Origin: a virus
Direction: 5' to 3' (one strand)
IMG/VR virus record: IMGVR_UViG_3300005253_001115
Coordinates: 62,001 to 126,000 of that record
Length of the DNA stretch: 64,000 nucleotides
Part shown: piece by piece, positions 18,557 to 31,150 of the stretch
How the letters are laid out: every line of letters begins with the position of its first letter
Numbering within the stretch: position 1 is the first letter of the stretch
The notes under the pieces: generated by a model
Seen by the model: the letters and a program-made list of their open reading frames with translations, nothing else
Database searches by the model: none
What the model was told of the DNA's origin: nothing
Made by a program: the position numbers and the translations under genes

Positions 18557-18915
18557 GACAAGATTTGGCTGTACTTCTCAATAACCTGTGGGGTTTGTTT
18601 AGAACTCGCATATATGGTGCTTTTATACGAGGGAAGTTCTTGTGTTTTCGACACACGATAAGCCAGAACGTGTTTAGATTGTCCCTCAATGATGAGGGTA
18701 TGCGTTCGAATAGTAAGTTCAATGCAAATCTTTACAACTTTCTATCAACACACTACCAATATGTTCGTAACGATAGAAACAGAAGTGTTACGCCTGCTGA
18801 GGTAGCTGACGTGGAGGAAGAGTTTGCAAGACGATCCTCTTTGCGGTGGGGGCATCTTAAAGACGCTCTGAAAAAGCGTAATGTGCTTCCTGGGCAGGAT
18901 ACAACGCATGATTAG
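18553..18915 (+). CDS. unknown protein in a 420-bp insertion (120 aa)
   Basis: A 120-residue basic protein with an Arg/Phe-rich N-terminus (about 10-60) and a charged helical C-terminus (VTPAEVADVEEEFARR). It is more AT-rich than its neighbours and sits between the two direct repeats, with an ATGA start and an 8-bp overlap with the next gene. No known nuclease motif (HNH, GIY-YIG, LAGLIDADG) is visible. The context suggests an acquired or mobile gene, but this is an inference from the repeats alone. Confidence 0.6.
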   Translation: MRQDLAVLLNNLWGLFRTRIYGAFIRGKFLCFRHTISQNVFRLSLNDEGMRSNSKFNANLYNFLSTHYQYVRNDRNRSVTPAEVADVEEEFARRSSLRWGHLKDALKKRNVLPGQDTTHD

Positions 18916-19558
18916 CACAATACCTATGAACTACAAATGCCTTATCTTCGATCCGCAAGTACCGGACGAGGATGGTAAGTCTGACGGTAGGGTTACAATC
19001 AATGGGCTTCCCCCGGGCATCATGAGCCCGAGCTACCCCCACCTAGTAGGAGGGGACGGGAAACCGCAGCCGATTGATGTGAAGACCATTGTTGACGCTT
19101 TTCACCCCGAGACTTGCGTGTACACAGGAGCCCCTGCTGAAGGTATCAACATTCTGGATGGAAATCCGCAGAATTTTCTCATCACCAATCTTGAGCCGAT
19201 CTCAAAGGCTTGGATGGATTCTTTGCCTTTCCTCCCGAAGGCAGCAATCACTAGGGTATTCCCTGGAGCAACTGGAGACCTCGAAGTTGAGGTATACGGA
19301 GCGCCACTCTTCAGGGCTGAAGAAACCCTCAACAATCTACAGATCCCGGAAGTACCGGGTGAGTTGGGGTTAGCGCACTATGAAGCTGAACTTTTGTGGG
19401 TATGGAATCAACTCACAAAGGTAACTTTGCTAAAGGGATTAAGGTCTCTTACAAAGCGCAACAAGCAGACTGGGGTTTCGGTCGCACTTACAAACAAGGA
19501 TGTGTTGGAGTTTACGTTCAAATTGTTGCACCAAGACTTCACCACCCAGGAGAATTAA
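18908..19558 (+). CDS. virion-associated protein of unknown function (216 aa)
   Basis: The ATG giving MISTIPMNYKCLIF was chosen because the upstream in-frame ATG lies inside the preceding ORF and the GGGCAGGATA upstream could serve as a ribosome site. The protein is mixed alpha/beta, with Pro/Gly-rich loops in the first half (INGLPPGIMSPSYPHL) and a helical, basic C-terminus. No family recognised. It precedes two likely tail proteins, so a baseplate or tail role is plausible. Confidence 0.65.
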   Translation: MISTIPMNYKCLIFDPQVPDEDGKSDGRVTINGLPPGIMSPSYPHLVGGDGKPQPIDVKTIVDAFHPETCVYTGAPAEGINILDGNPQNFLITNLEPISKAWMDSLPFLPKAAITRVFPGATGDLEVEVYGAPLFRAEETLNNLQIPEVPGELGLAHYEAELLWVWNQLTKVTLLKGLRSLTKRNKQTGVSVALTNKDVLEFTFKLLHQDFTTQEN

Positions 19559-19560
19559 AC

Positions 19561-20259
19561 ATGTCGCTCGATCTAGATGCACTACTGAATGAAGGAAAAA
19601 AGATTTACGTCAAGAACACGTCGCGCCCCATGGGCCACATCGTGTTGACGTTTGTCACTGCCCACGGTAAGGCCGTGCCGCGTAACATCCCCCGAACGTG
19701 GATTCCGATCTGCCTTACGGACACCCTGTCGCCGGATATCATTGCACAGAGCAATGAGCTGCGCCAGTTCCTCAACAAGGGCATTCTCGCCCTGGTTGAG
19801 CCCACGGTTGCGCAAAACGAGCTGAAGACGGCTGACGCCTCTGAAGAGTCCCGGCGACTCAACCTCTCGGACTTCTCCGATAAGGCTGAGGTCACCGAGC
19901 GCACGCTCGTTCTGGATAACCAGTTCACTGCCGAGGCCAACCCCCTGAACCCGATGGAACCTGCGCAACTGGCTGATCCGGTGAATAACCGCGTGAAGTC
20001 CACCCTACTGCGTGTAGAGTCCAAGGACATCACTGAGCGAGAGGCTGTCGCGGAATTCCGCATCATGCAGGGTGAGCTTACCAGCCACGATCTCACCTAT
20101 ATTATCTCTCAGGTAGAGGATGAAGGTCCGCTCAAGCGGTTTTCCTTCGCCGTCCTGTCGGAGCACTCCGCCGCCGTCGCACAAGACGTGGTAGATACCG
20201 ACGATCCGGCCGAAGACCCTGAGGCGCTCGCCGCAGGGAGGTCGCAGCAGGCCGTATAG
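19561..20259 (+). CDS. virion-associated protein of unknown function (232 aa)
   Basis: The ATG after CCAGGAGAATTAAAC is preferred; the longer frame overlaps the preceding gene. The N-terminal half is beta-rich (KKIYVKNTSRPMGHIVLTFV), the middle is acidic, and the C-terminal region is helical (TSHDLTYIISQVEDEGPLKR) followed by a disordered acidic tail. It lies 15 nt before the next gene, so the two are probably co-expressed. Likely structural; not identified further. Confidence 0.65.
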   Translation: MSLDLDALLNEGKKIYVKNTSRPMGHIVLTFVTAHGKAVPRNIPRTWIPICLTDTLSPDIIAQSNELRQFLNKGILALVEPTVAQNELKTADASEESRRLNLSDFSDKAEVTERTLVLDNQFTAEANPLNPMEPAQLADPVNNRVKSTLLRVESKDITEREAVAEFRIMQGELTSHDLTYIISQVEDEGPLKRFSFAVLSEHSAAVAQDVVDTDDPAEDPEALAAGRSQQAV

Positions 20260-20274
20260 AATTAGGGGACAGAC

Positions 20275-21363
20275 ATGGCGGGTGCCGAATTTATCACGAG
20301 CGTTGTAGATAGAAAGAATGGCCCCGGTCTCCTGCGAAGCTCTAAGACCTCCGGGAACCCGGTGTTTGCCCTAGCGGGCAATGCACTGGGTTTCGGGGGC
20401 GGGCTTCTTCCTAATGCTGGGCTTCTTGAGAACCGTACCGACTTCGAGTGGGAGATGGGCTGCATTTCATGGCAGCAGCATAAGCAGCCAGCCGACGCCG
20501 GAGATTTTCCTTACGCAAACGAGCTTGGTGCTCTAGGCTCTCGCCTTCCCGATTTCGTAAACCCCTTCCCTTCTGAGAATATTTCAGAACCGAAGGCGAT
20601 CAAGTTCCGCTGTAACCCATCCGACGTAAGCTGGACGATGCCTCAGCGTACTGTTGAGCAGAAAACTAAGGCGGGCACAGTCCTCCACGCCTGGAACGAT
20701 AACGACCGCAAGTCATACTATGATGAGCCCGTCCTAACGTTCAAGCTCCAAACCGGCAACATTCTACCCACCCGCAGCATTCTCAATCCCCGTGGCGTCG
20801 TACCGGAGGGTTTGGACAACTTCTACGAGTTCATGAGTCTGGTAGATGAAGTGAAGGTTCTCGATGATGGTCGAGCAAATCTATGCTACATTGACTACAA
20901 CAGCCTCATCTTCCCGTCGATTCGGCTTTGGGGCTTCTGGCAGCCTAGCGGAATTTCCTTTTCCGACTCTGCGGCAAATCATGCGCAAGTAAACAGTTGG
21001 ACGGCCTCCTTTACGGTTTACAAGTCCTTCCCGGAACTGGGGCGAAACATTGCGACCACGAACACTAGCGTCGTAGATGGTAGTCAGGCGGGCCAGTCTC
21101 TACGACAAATGTACAACCACCGTTCGGGTCACACCTATTCCAATAAGCGAAGTGAGACGTTCGGATTACTTCAGGACGCAGCGCTCTCCACGCAGGCAGT
21201 CGTAACTGGTCAGGTTGCCCCCAGGGACATCGGGGCCGCAGCTAAAGCCACTATCAACGCTGCCAGCCAGCGAGTTGTCCAGCGCGCCTCCACGGCGGCA
21301 GCAGGTGCCGTTGCCCTTGCAGTTTCCGGTGTACCTAACGCGCCTCGCGCTGGCGGATTCTAA
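20275..21363 (+). CDS. probable baseplate/tail structural protein (362 aa)
   Basis: A 362-residue protein with a beta-rich core (FRCNPSDVSWTMPQRTVEQK, LTFKLQTGNILPTRS), a conserved-looking Trp-rich middle (IRLWGFWQPSGISF) and an Ala-rich helical C-terminus. The core is reminiscent of the small baseplate or tail-tip proteins of myoviruses that carry an F-x-x-N-P motif, but no specific family can be assigned. Preceded by AGGGGACAG. Next genes: HTH and 2H phosphoesterase. Confidence 0.6.
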   Translation: MAGAEFITSVVDRKNGPGLLRSSKTSGNPVFALAGNALGFGGGLLPNAGLLENRTDFEWEMGCISWQQHKQPADAGDFPYANELGALGSRLPDFVNPFPSENISEPKAIKFRCNPSDVSWTMPQRTVEQKTKAGTVLHAWNDNDRKSYYDEPVLTFKLQTGNILPTRSILNPRGVVPEGLDNFYEFMSLVDEVKVLDDGRANLCYIDYNSLIFPSIRLWGFWQPSGISFSDSAANHAQVNSWTASFTVYKSFPELGRNIATTNTSVVDGSQAGQSLRQMYNHRSGHTYSNKRSETFGLLQDAALSTQAVVTGQVAPRDIGAAAKATINAASQRVVQRASTAAAGAVALAVSGVPNAPRAGGF

Positions 21364-21394
21364 TAAGGACCCCAACCGGGCACCCACCCTCATG

Positions 21395-21411
21395 TTATCT
21401 CTAACCAGGGG
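21395..21411 (+). promoter_or_regulatory. TTATCTCTA-N4-GGGG motif
   Basis: One of four sites of the type TTATC(T)CTA or TTATCTATA; three continue after 3-4 bases with GGGG (here, 30,444 and 32,886). The sites lie in front of genes. The function is unknown; it could be a promoter or operator. Here it lies about 35 nt before the HTH gene, which makes an autoregulatory operator one possibility. Confidence 0.3.
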
Positions 21412-21445
21412 ATACTCTATTTCCTCTGGCGATGGGAAACTGGCG

Positions 21446-21814
21446 ATGGCGTTTAACGGTTCGAGTCGGATCTATATGGATCTCTCTACAATCGAGCACG
21501 GACTTGAGTGCTCGGATTGTTTGAGATGGTACGTCCCGATTTTTGGGACCGATGATCCCTGCCCGCACTGCAAGAAGCAGGGCGTTCCTACCTACCCCAA
21601 CCGAGTCCGGTACCTAGCTGTAAAGCAAGGGTATTCTCTGCGAGAACTCGCCCGTGAGGCGGATCTTGAGTGGAGAACTGTGCGTTTAATCTCCCAGGGC
21701 CGTCGCGCCCCGCACACAGGTACCAAGAAAAAGATCTTGAAGGCTCTCGGTTCATCTATCAAGAAGAGCGAAATGCAATACGTGTTTCCTCACGACCGCA
21801 GGAGTCAACGATGA
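21446..21814 (+). CDS. zinc-ribbon plus HTH DNA-binding protein (122 aa)
   Basis: The start is uncertain (21,392, 21,446 and 21,476 are all in frame); 21,446 keeps the TTATCTCTA motif outside the gene. Visible parts: two Cys pairs (CSDC and CPHC, spaced as in a zinc ribbon) followed by a Cro/XRE-type helix-turn-helix (YSLRELAREADLEWRTVRLI) and a basic tail. It probably binds DNA as a regulator of phage genes. Its stop overlaps the next gene by ATGA. It is isolated among structural genes, so it may be an acquired regulator. Confidence 0.7.
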   Translation: MAFNGSSRIYMDLSTIEHGLECSDCLRWYVPIFGTDDPCPHCKKQGVPTYPNRVRYLAVKQGYSLRELAREADLEWRTVRLISQGRRAPHTGTKKKILKALGSSIKKSEMQYVFPHDRRSQR

Positions 21815-22371
21815 GATTCAATTGGGACATCACGGCGGATTATGATTACGCCTCCACGCAGGTCAACCTTTCGGATGATATTGCGAAACGTATCATGGAC
21901 TGGGGAAAAGAGAATATCCCAGACGAAGAGGTTTACGATACGGACGAGGACAAAGGTCGAGATGACGATCCTCACATTACCATCCTGTACGGCATTGTAG
22001 ACGATGCTCCCCAGCAGGTAATCGACCTGTTGCAGGGAAAGCCCCCAGCTATAGCTACTCTGGGGAAAGTATCTCTCTTCGAGAACGATGACTACGATGT
22101 CGTCAAAATCTCTGTGGAGTCCGAAGACCTAGCCAAGTTCCAGAAGATCCTATGGGATGAGGTAGAGCACGAATCCGATTATCCCGAGTACGAGCCACAC
22201 GTCACCATCGCCTATGTGAAGCCGGGTTCCGGCAGCTTGTACTCGGGAGCCACTGACTTCGAGGGTACGAAAATCACTTTCGATACCGTTGTCTTCTCGC
22301 CCAGTGATGGGGAGAAGACTGATATTCCCCTCGGTGTAGGACTTGCTGCGAGGTTAAGCTGGAGCGTCTAG
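21811..22371 (+). CDS. 2H phosphoesterase (LigT / anti-CBASS type) (186 aa)
   Basis: It carries both signature motifs of the 2H superfamily: PHITILYG in the first half and PHVTIAYV about 100 residues later. The two His-x-Thr motifs form the active site. Members hydrolyse 2'-5' or cyclic phosphodiester bonds: LigT-like RNA processing, or Acb1-type phage proteins that destroy cyclic nucleotide signals of CBASS immunity. The acidic N-terminal region (EEVYDTDEDKGRDDD) is an addition. It lies between an HTH gene and a fibre gene, with ATGA coupling upstream and the fibre ATG directly after the stop. An anti-defence role is possible but unproven. Confidence 0.8.
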   Translation: MRFNWDITADYDYASTQVNLSDDIAKRIMDWGKENIPDEEVYDTDEDKGRDDDPHITILYGIVDDAPQQVIDLLQGKPPAIATLGKVSLFENDDYDVVKISVESEDLAKFQKILWDEVEHESDYPEYEPHVTIAYVKPGSGSLYSGATDFEGTKITFDTVVFSPSDGEKTDIPLGVGLAARLSWSV

Positions 22372-27431
<5,060 letters not shown>

Positions 27432-27434
27432 CCC

Positions 27435-28664
27435 GTGGCATCTAGAGCAATTCGCAATACAACCCTATCAGATATTTTTCTGGATGATATTGGGACTCGT
27501 ATTCCTGCGAGCACGATCCTCGAAATTCATCCGTCTAATGTTCAACTGTGGCACAATTCCGCAGACGGCGGCGACGCCGAGCCCTTCATCGACAATGGCG
27601 ACCTAGTTGTTTCTGACGAGAACGGAGATCTTGCCCCAGACCACGGCAAGAGCTTCCTAAAGCTGGACCATGTTCACATCCAGATCAACGGGGTACCGCA
27701 TTACGGGTCCGTTAAGGTCATCAATTTTGAGGGAGCCACAGGCAGCACCGCCGTTGGCTCTATCGTCAACATCTCAGGCTTGCAGGGTGAAACTGGCCTG
27801 ACTGGAAATGTTGGCGCTTCGGGCACTACAGGCACCCAAGGTACCACGGGTGAGACAGGAGCAACTGGAGAAACTGGAGCAACTGGTATCACAGGAGCCT
27901 CTGGTGAAACAGGTGCTACAGGTTCGACAGGACAGACTGATTTTCAAGACGTGATTGTTTTGAATGTAGAAGCACCAGTAGATGGTGATGAGGTCTGTCT
28001 AGAAGCTTTCGCATTCTATCCGTATGAAATTCTTAGCATCGGACAACACACTAGCGTGGGTTACATCGAGACCACAATCAAAGTGGCTGGCGCTACTGTT
28101 GGTGCATTCGAAGAGCTGTCAGCCACAGCAGGGTCTACAGCTACAGACGCAACGGGTGAAACAGGCGTAGCAATCGGTGACGATGTTTCCATCTCGTTCA
28201 CTGGGTCCTCTACAGGCCCCGCCAACTACTGCATGTCCATGAATATTCGTAGGTTGAATCCCCAGGATAACGACTTCATCGGCAGCACCGGAGCAACTGG
28301 CATCGCAGGAGCCTCGGGCGAGACAGGAGCAACGGGTGCCTTCGATATCGAGCAGCTTGAGCTTTATTGGCAGGGTAACCTTTCGAATCTGCTAGTAGAT
28401 ATCACGCTTGTAGAAAACGCCTTCTATACTTTCGACGTGCATGAAGTATGCCGCTCAGTGAGTGCGGGTTCTGCAACATTAGACTTCAAAATCGAAGGAA
28501 CTTCCATCGGTGGTCTTGGCGCTCTGGCTGCAACGGCGGGTTCGACCTGCGCCAGTGAGACTGGTGCCAATAGCGTGGCTATTGGGGAAAAGCTCAGCTT
28601 GGGCGTAACAGGCGTCTCCAGCGGTGCCAACTTGGCTATCTCTATGAAGACGACTAGGACATAA
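27435..28664 (+). CDS. collagen-like / beta-module fibre protein (409 aa)
   Basis: GTG start. N-domain (1-120, [20 protein letters not shown] ... GGDAEPFIDNGDLVVSD) homologous to 25,359-26,858. The collagen rod is much shorter (about 121-175). Then come two copies of the roughly 100-residue beta module also found at the ends of fibre genes B and D, separated by a short triplet stretch; the second ends SMKTTRT. The long rod of its paralogue has thus been replaced by tip modules. The stop codon overlaps a TAAGCTAAAG motif. Confidence 0.82.
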   Translation: MASRAIRNTTLSDIFLDDIGTRIPASTILEIHPSNVQLWHNSADGGDAEPFIDNGDLVVSDENGDLAPDHGKSFLKLDHVHIQINGVPHYGSVKVINFEGATGSTAVGSIVNISGLQGETGLTGNVGASGTTGTQGTTGETGATGETGATGITGASGETGATGSTGQTDFQDVIVLNVEAPVDGDEVCLEAFAFYPYEILSIGQHTSVGYIETTIKVAGATVGAFEELSATAGSTATDATGETGVAIGDDVSISFTGSSTGPANYCMSMNIRRLNPQDNDFIGSTGATGIAGASGETGATGAFDIEQLELYWQGNLSNLLVDITLVENAFYTFDVHEVCRSVSAGSATLDFKIEGTSIGGLGALAATAGSTCASETGANSVAIGEKLSLGVTGVSSGANLAISMKTTRT

Positions 28665-28671
28665 GCTAAAG
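28662..28671 (+). promoter_or_regulatory. TAAGCTAAAG motif, putative phage promoter element
   Basis: CTAAAG lies 7 nt before the ATG of a 19-codon leader ORF, the same spacing as at six other starts. It overlaps the stop codon of the preceding fibre gene, so it would start a new transcript at the gene boundary. Confidence 0.5.
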
Positions 28672-28678
28672 GTAATTC

Positions 28679-28738
28679 ATGACTATCCGACAGCACATAA
28701 CAACCGACAGAAAAAGGTGGAATCAAATTGTCAATTAG
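28679..28738 (+). CDS. possible 19-aa leader peptide
   Basis: A 19-codon ORF (MTIRQHITTDRKRWNQIVN) with the CTAAAG-N7-ATG context. It overlaps the TTG start of the propeller gene by 11 nt in another frame, so ribosomes ending here could restart on the propeller gene. The AAAAGGTGG inside it serves as that gene's Shine-Dalgarno. Coding status uncertain. Confidence 0.4.
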   Translation: MTIRQHITTDRKRWNQIVN

Positions 28739-29606
28739 ACGAGTCATTTTCATTCCGATGCTACCTGTCGAGGCGTTCGACTTCTTCGTGTGGGCGAGTC
28801 CTGCGGTGTTTTGGAATAAAGTCTACAAGATCGACGCTGATGGCACTTCTAACCCGTTTAACTGGGTTGGTGGATCATCCCCTGTTGGTGTGTGTGTTGA
28901 TGAAGAAACAGAGCAGATCTTTTGGACCAGCGGCCAAGTCGGTGGTGCTCAGCGCATCTATGTGTCAAACTACGACGGGACAGGCACTACCATACTAGCC
29001 ACTGGCACACCGAACAGTGCTATACGAGGTATCGACTGCGACAGTAACTTCGTTTATTGGGCCCAACAGTCTGGAACCAATGCTGTCCGTAGATGCGATA
29101 AGGCTGATGGGGCCAACATAATAACGCTAGTAGACCCCGGAACGGCCGCACTGGGGGATATCAAGGTAGATCTTGTAAACAGCCATCTTTATTACACCCA
29201 GGCATCTGGAGGAATCAGAAGGTGCGACCTCGATGGTTCGAATGACGGCAGCATCTTCGGTAGTGGAACCTATATTGTGATCTATCTCGACCCGGATGCG
29301 TCCCACATCTATTACAGTCTTGGTGGTGCCATCAGGAGAGTAAACTATAACGGAACTGGCGATACACTAATCTATGATGCGAGCGGTGGATCTCCTGACA
29401 ACACTGTCATCTCCAGCCTCCAAGTTGATCTGTTTGATGGGAAGATTTATTGGATGGATGCACTTGATCGCAACCACGGAAGGTGCGACCTAGATGGCGG
29501 CAACCCAGATAAGACATGGGGAGACAGTTCCCCAGGGAGCACAATCCCACAGCGTGGCGACATCGCCTATCCAAAGGGAACTTTTTACGCGAAGCCGAGC
29601 CGTTGA
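28728..29606 (+). CDS. YWTD / LDL-receptor-like beta-propeller protein (292 aa)
   Basis: TTG start with AAGGTGG 7 nt upstream. The protein has repeating blades of about 43 residues, each with a Y-W-like strand and a following RCD(L/K)DG turn: FVYWAQQSGTNAVRRCDKAD, HLYYTQASGGIRRCDLDG, HIYYSLGGAIRRVNYNG, KIYWMDALDRNHGRCDLDG. This matches LDL-receptor class B (YWTD) propellers, which bind proteins or sugars. Placed after the fibre cluster, it is probably a virion surface or fibre-associated protein. Signal peptide: none clear. Confidence 0.8.
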   Translation: MSIRRVIFIPMLPVEAFDFFVWASPAVFWNKVYKIDADGTSNPFNWVGGSSPVGVCVDEETEQIFWTSGQVGGAQRIYVSNYDGTGTTILATGTPNSAIRGIDCDSNFVYWAQQSGTNAVRRCDKADGANIITLVDPGTAALGDIKVDLVNSHLYYTQASGGIRRCDLDGSNDGSIFGSGTYIVIYLDPDASHIYYSLGGAIRRVNYNGTGDTLIYDASGGSPDNTVISSLQVDLFDGKIYWMDALDRNHGRCDLDGGNPDKTWGDSSPGSTIPQRGDIAYPKGTFYAKPSR

Positions 29607-29610
29607 TACA

Positions 29611-29620
29611 TAGACTAAAG
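29611..29620 (+). promoter_or_regulatory. TAGACTAAAG motif, putative phage promoter element
   Basis: CTAAAG is followed after 7 nt by the ATG of a 32-codon ORF. The same ten bases occur at 38,975-38,984. A promoter role is inferred from recurrence and fixed spacing. Confidence 0.5.
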
Positions 29621-29627
29621 ACCTGTT

Positions 29628-29726
29628 ATGAAACAGACAGACATTGATAGATTTTGGGCGAAGGTTGCTATAGAACAAAGGAGGTCACTCGATGGCTTTA
29701 ACCACAAAAGAGCAGGAAGAGGTTGA
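29628..29726 (+). CDS. possible 32-aa leader peptide
   Basis: MKQTDIDRFWAKVAIEQRR... starts 7 nt after CTAAAG and overlaps the start of the next gene by 35 nt in another frame; the AAAGGAGG of that gene lies inside it. It resembles the leader-ORF arrangement at 28,679. It may regulate or couple translation of the 85-aa protein. Confidence 0.35.
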   Translation: MKQTDIDRFWAKVAIEQRRSLDGFNHKRAGRG

Positions 29727-29949
29727 TCGCGCGCTAGTCCTATTGGATGGACTGGACGACGACGACAAGAGAGAAGTAGTTCGCATGGCTTACGCTGCTG
29801 GGCGTGGCGAATTGGAGGCTTGCATCGCAGAGAAGCGCGTGAGGTTGGCAGACATCAGAGCCCGCCGTCGCAAGATCGACGCCATGGCTGCTGTAGTAGG
29901 TATTGACCTAGATCCGCCTAACGAGGGCGCTACGGGGGCTGCTGAATAA
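29692..29949 (+). CDS. small coiled-coil protein (85 aa)
   Basis: Helical and highly charged: KEQEEVDRALVLLDGLDDDD, then a probable coiled coil (ELEACIAEKRVRLADIRARRRKID). Excellent Shine-Dalgarno (AAAGGAGG). The last residues (GATGAAE) hint at a collagen triplet. Unknown function; it lies at the edge of a decayed lectin module. Confidence 0.65.
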   Translation: MALTTKEQEEVDRALVLLDGLDDDDKREVVRMAYAAGRGELEACIAEKRVRLADIRARRRKIDAMAAVVGIDLDPPNEGATGAAE

Positions 29950-30149
29950 TGGCAACACGCTACAACTTTATCAAAGAGCCCCGTAATGCTTGGCATCGGG
30001 GACTAGTCTTCGTCATCCCAAAAGTAAGCCCCTGGAGTCGATAGCTGTCGATTTACGAGGAAACCAAGCGAACGACCTCTTTCGTGTCGCTTATTGATAT
30101 CGGCGATGACGCTGTAAACGTCACTGCTGATGACATAGTGGATTACTAA
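29949..30149 (+). pseudogene. decayed LamG-like lectin gene remnant
   Basis: A short frame (MATRYNFIKEPRNAW..., stop at 30,044) overlaps a second frame reading IAVDLRGNQANDLFRV (compare IAIHLRGDQANDPISV of the intact tandem lectin at 9,006). After a frame change this continues as SLIDIGDDAVNVTADDIVDY and a stop, the exact end of the LamG module. Most of the module is deleted. It is the remnant of a gene like that at 44,606-45,358 and shows that these lectin genes are gained and lost. Confidence 0.75.
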
Positions 30150-30202
30150 TTAGGCTCTTATTTTTGAAGACAGGAAAAGACTGATAGTCGAGGAGAACGA
30201 AC

Positions 30203-30442
30203 ATGGACATTAGAGACCTAAGCTGGAAGGAACGTCCGGCAGGGAACACCCTGATAGCTGAGATTGAGAAGCTGGCGGAGGTGGTCAAAGTGCCCGCTGC
30301 CCGGCGTCGAGATCTCAGATGGATGGCAGAGAATGTGCGCGGAATGGCGAACAACGACAGCACGAATGCTTGCGAGGCCAAGGCCCTGCTAAGCTACGTC
30401 GATCTGGCCCTCCAGCAGGGGATCAATTTCTGCGACAAGTAG
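30203..30442 (+). CDS. small helical protein of unknown function (79 aa)
   Basis: A 79-residue, all-helical, basic protein (AEIEKLAEVVKVPAARRRDL, NACEAKALLSYVDLALQQGI). AGGAGAACGAAC precedes the ATG. First of a run of three small genes between the lectin remnant and a broken homing endonuclease. Not identified. Confidence 0.65.
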   Translation: MDIRDLSWKERPAGNTLIAEIEKLAEVVKVPAARRRDLRWMAENVRGMANNDSTNACEAKALLSYVDLALQQGINFCDK

Positions 30443-30443
30443 A

Positions 30444-30460
30444 TTATCTCTAATTGGGGT
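30444..30460 (+). promoter_or_regulatory. TTATCTCTA-N3-GGGG motif
   Basis: TTATCTCTAATTGGGG lies directly in front of the next small gene; its GGGGT may also act as the ribosome site. Related sites at 21,395 and 32,886. Function unknown. Confidence 0.3.
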
Positions 30461-30468
30461 ACATTTAT

Positions 30469-30714
30469 ATGCTCGCAGAGACACTCAACTGGAAGGTACA
30501 GGCAGACGCTCTCCCGCGCCTGATGAAGCGCCTGCGTGCAGGACGCTATGAGGGGACTTGCAGGAAGTCAGGGAAAAGGGTTAGAATCGACCTAGTTGGG
30601 GAGGAGTGGGAGATGTACATGGGTAAGACGTTCATTTGTTCTGAGAAGTTGAAGAGGGTTGCGTTGAAAAAGGCTAATTATATCCTCAACTCGGAGAACT
30701 GTGAAGATGAGTGA
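30469..30714 (+). CDS. small protein of unknown function (81 aa)
   Basis: The ATG behind GGGGTACATTTAT is preferred over an upstream TTG. Basic N-terminal half (ALPRLMKRLRAGRYEGTCRK) and mixed C-terminus. It overlaps the following gene by 8 nt (coupled). No domain recognised. Confidence 0.6.
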   Translation: MLAETLNWKVQADALPRLMKRLRAGRYEGTCRKSGKRVRIDLVGEEWEMYMGKTFICSEKLKRVALKKANYILNSENCEDE

Positions 30715-31150
30715 CCAGTATGAATACAAGTGTGGTAAGCATGGATTTTACACCATAGATCTGGAACGAGAATACGACGGCGAAATCTGCCCCCGCATTA
30801 TGTGTCTCGAATGCGAGCAGGAATCACTAGATCCCGATCCTGATAAAAGGCCCAAAGATATTCCATATTTTTACAAAGGAGAGCTGAAGGTCATTTTGGG
30901 AGAAGCCCATCGCCTCTCTGCTGTCTGGAAGTTCAATCCACCCGTGGTGCATCCAGAGTTTACGTTTGCTGAAGACTTGAGCCCGGTACTCCCCGAGGGG
31001 GCTCTAACGTCGGAAGAAATCATGGCCAAGATGGAAGAAATGCTTCCCCAGGTCGAAGAAATGGCTCAGAACGGTGGATTCAACATTCCCGATCCTAGGG
31101 ATTTGTTGATTCTGCCAGGGAAGGACTTCAGTGTCGGATCAGACGACTAA
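30707..31150 (+). CDS. zinc-ribbon-like protein (147 aa)
   Basis: The ATG after GGAGAACTGTGAAG is taken as start. Residues 8-36 contain KCGKHGFYTIDLEREY and CLECEQE with paired Cys/His (C, H, C-x2-C), suggesting one zinc ribbon; the rest is acidic, with a helical Met/Glu-rich segment (EEIMAKMEEMLPQVEEMAQ). The 3' end overlaps the broken GIY-YIG gene by 20 nt, which suggests that the endonuclease inserted at its end. Function unknown. Confidence 0.65.
   Translation: MSDQYEYKCGKHGFYTIDLEREYDGEICPRIMCLECEQESLDPDPDKRPKDIPYFYKGELKVILGEAHRLSAVWKFNPPVVHPEFTFAEDLSPVLPEGALTSEEIMAKMEEMLPQVEEMAQNGGFNIPDPRDLLILPGKDFSVGSDD

Noticed and set aside
21215-21445. Long N-terminal extension of the HTH protein
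   Set aside because: It lies in the end of the preceding structural gene in another frame and lacks a start signal.
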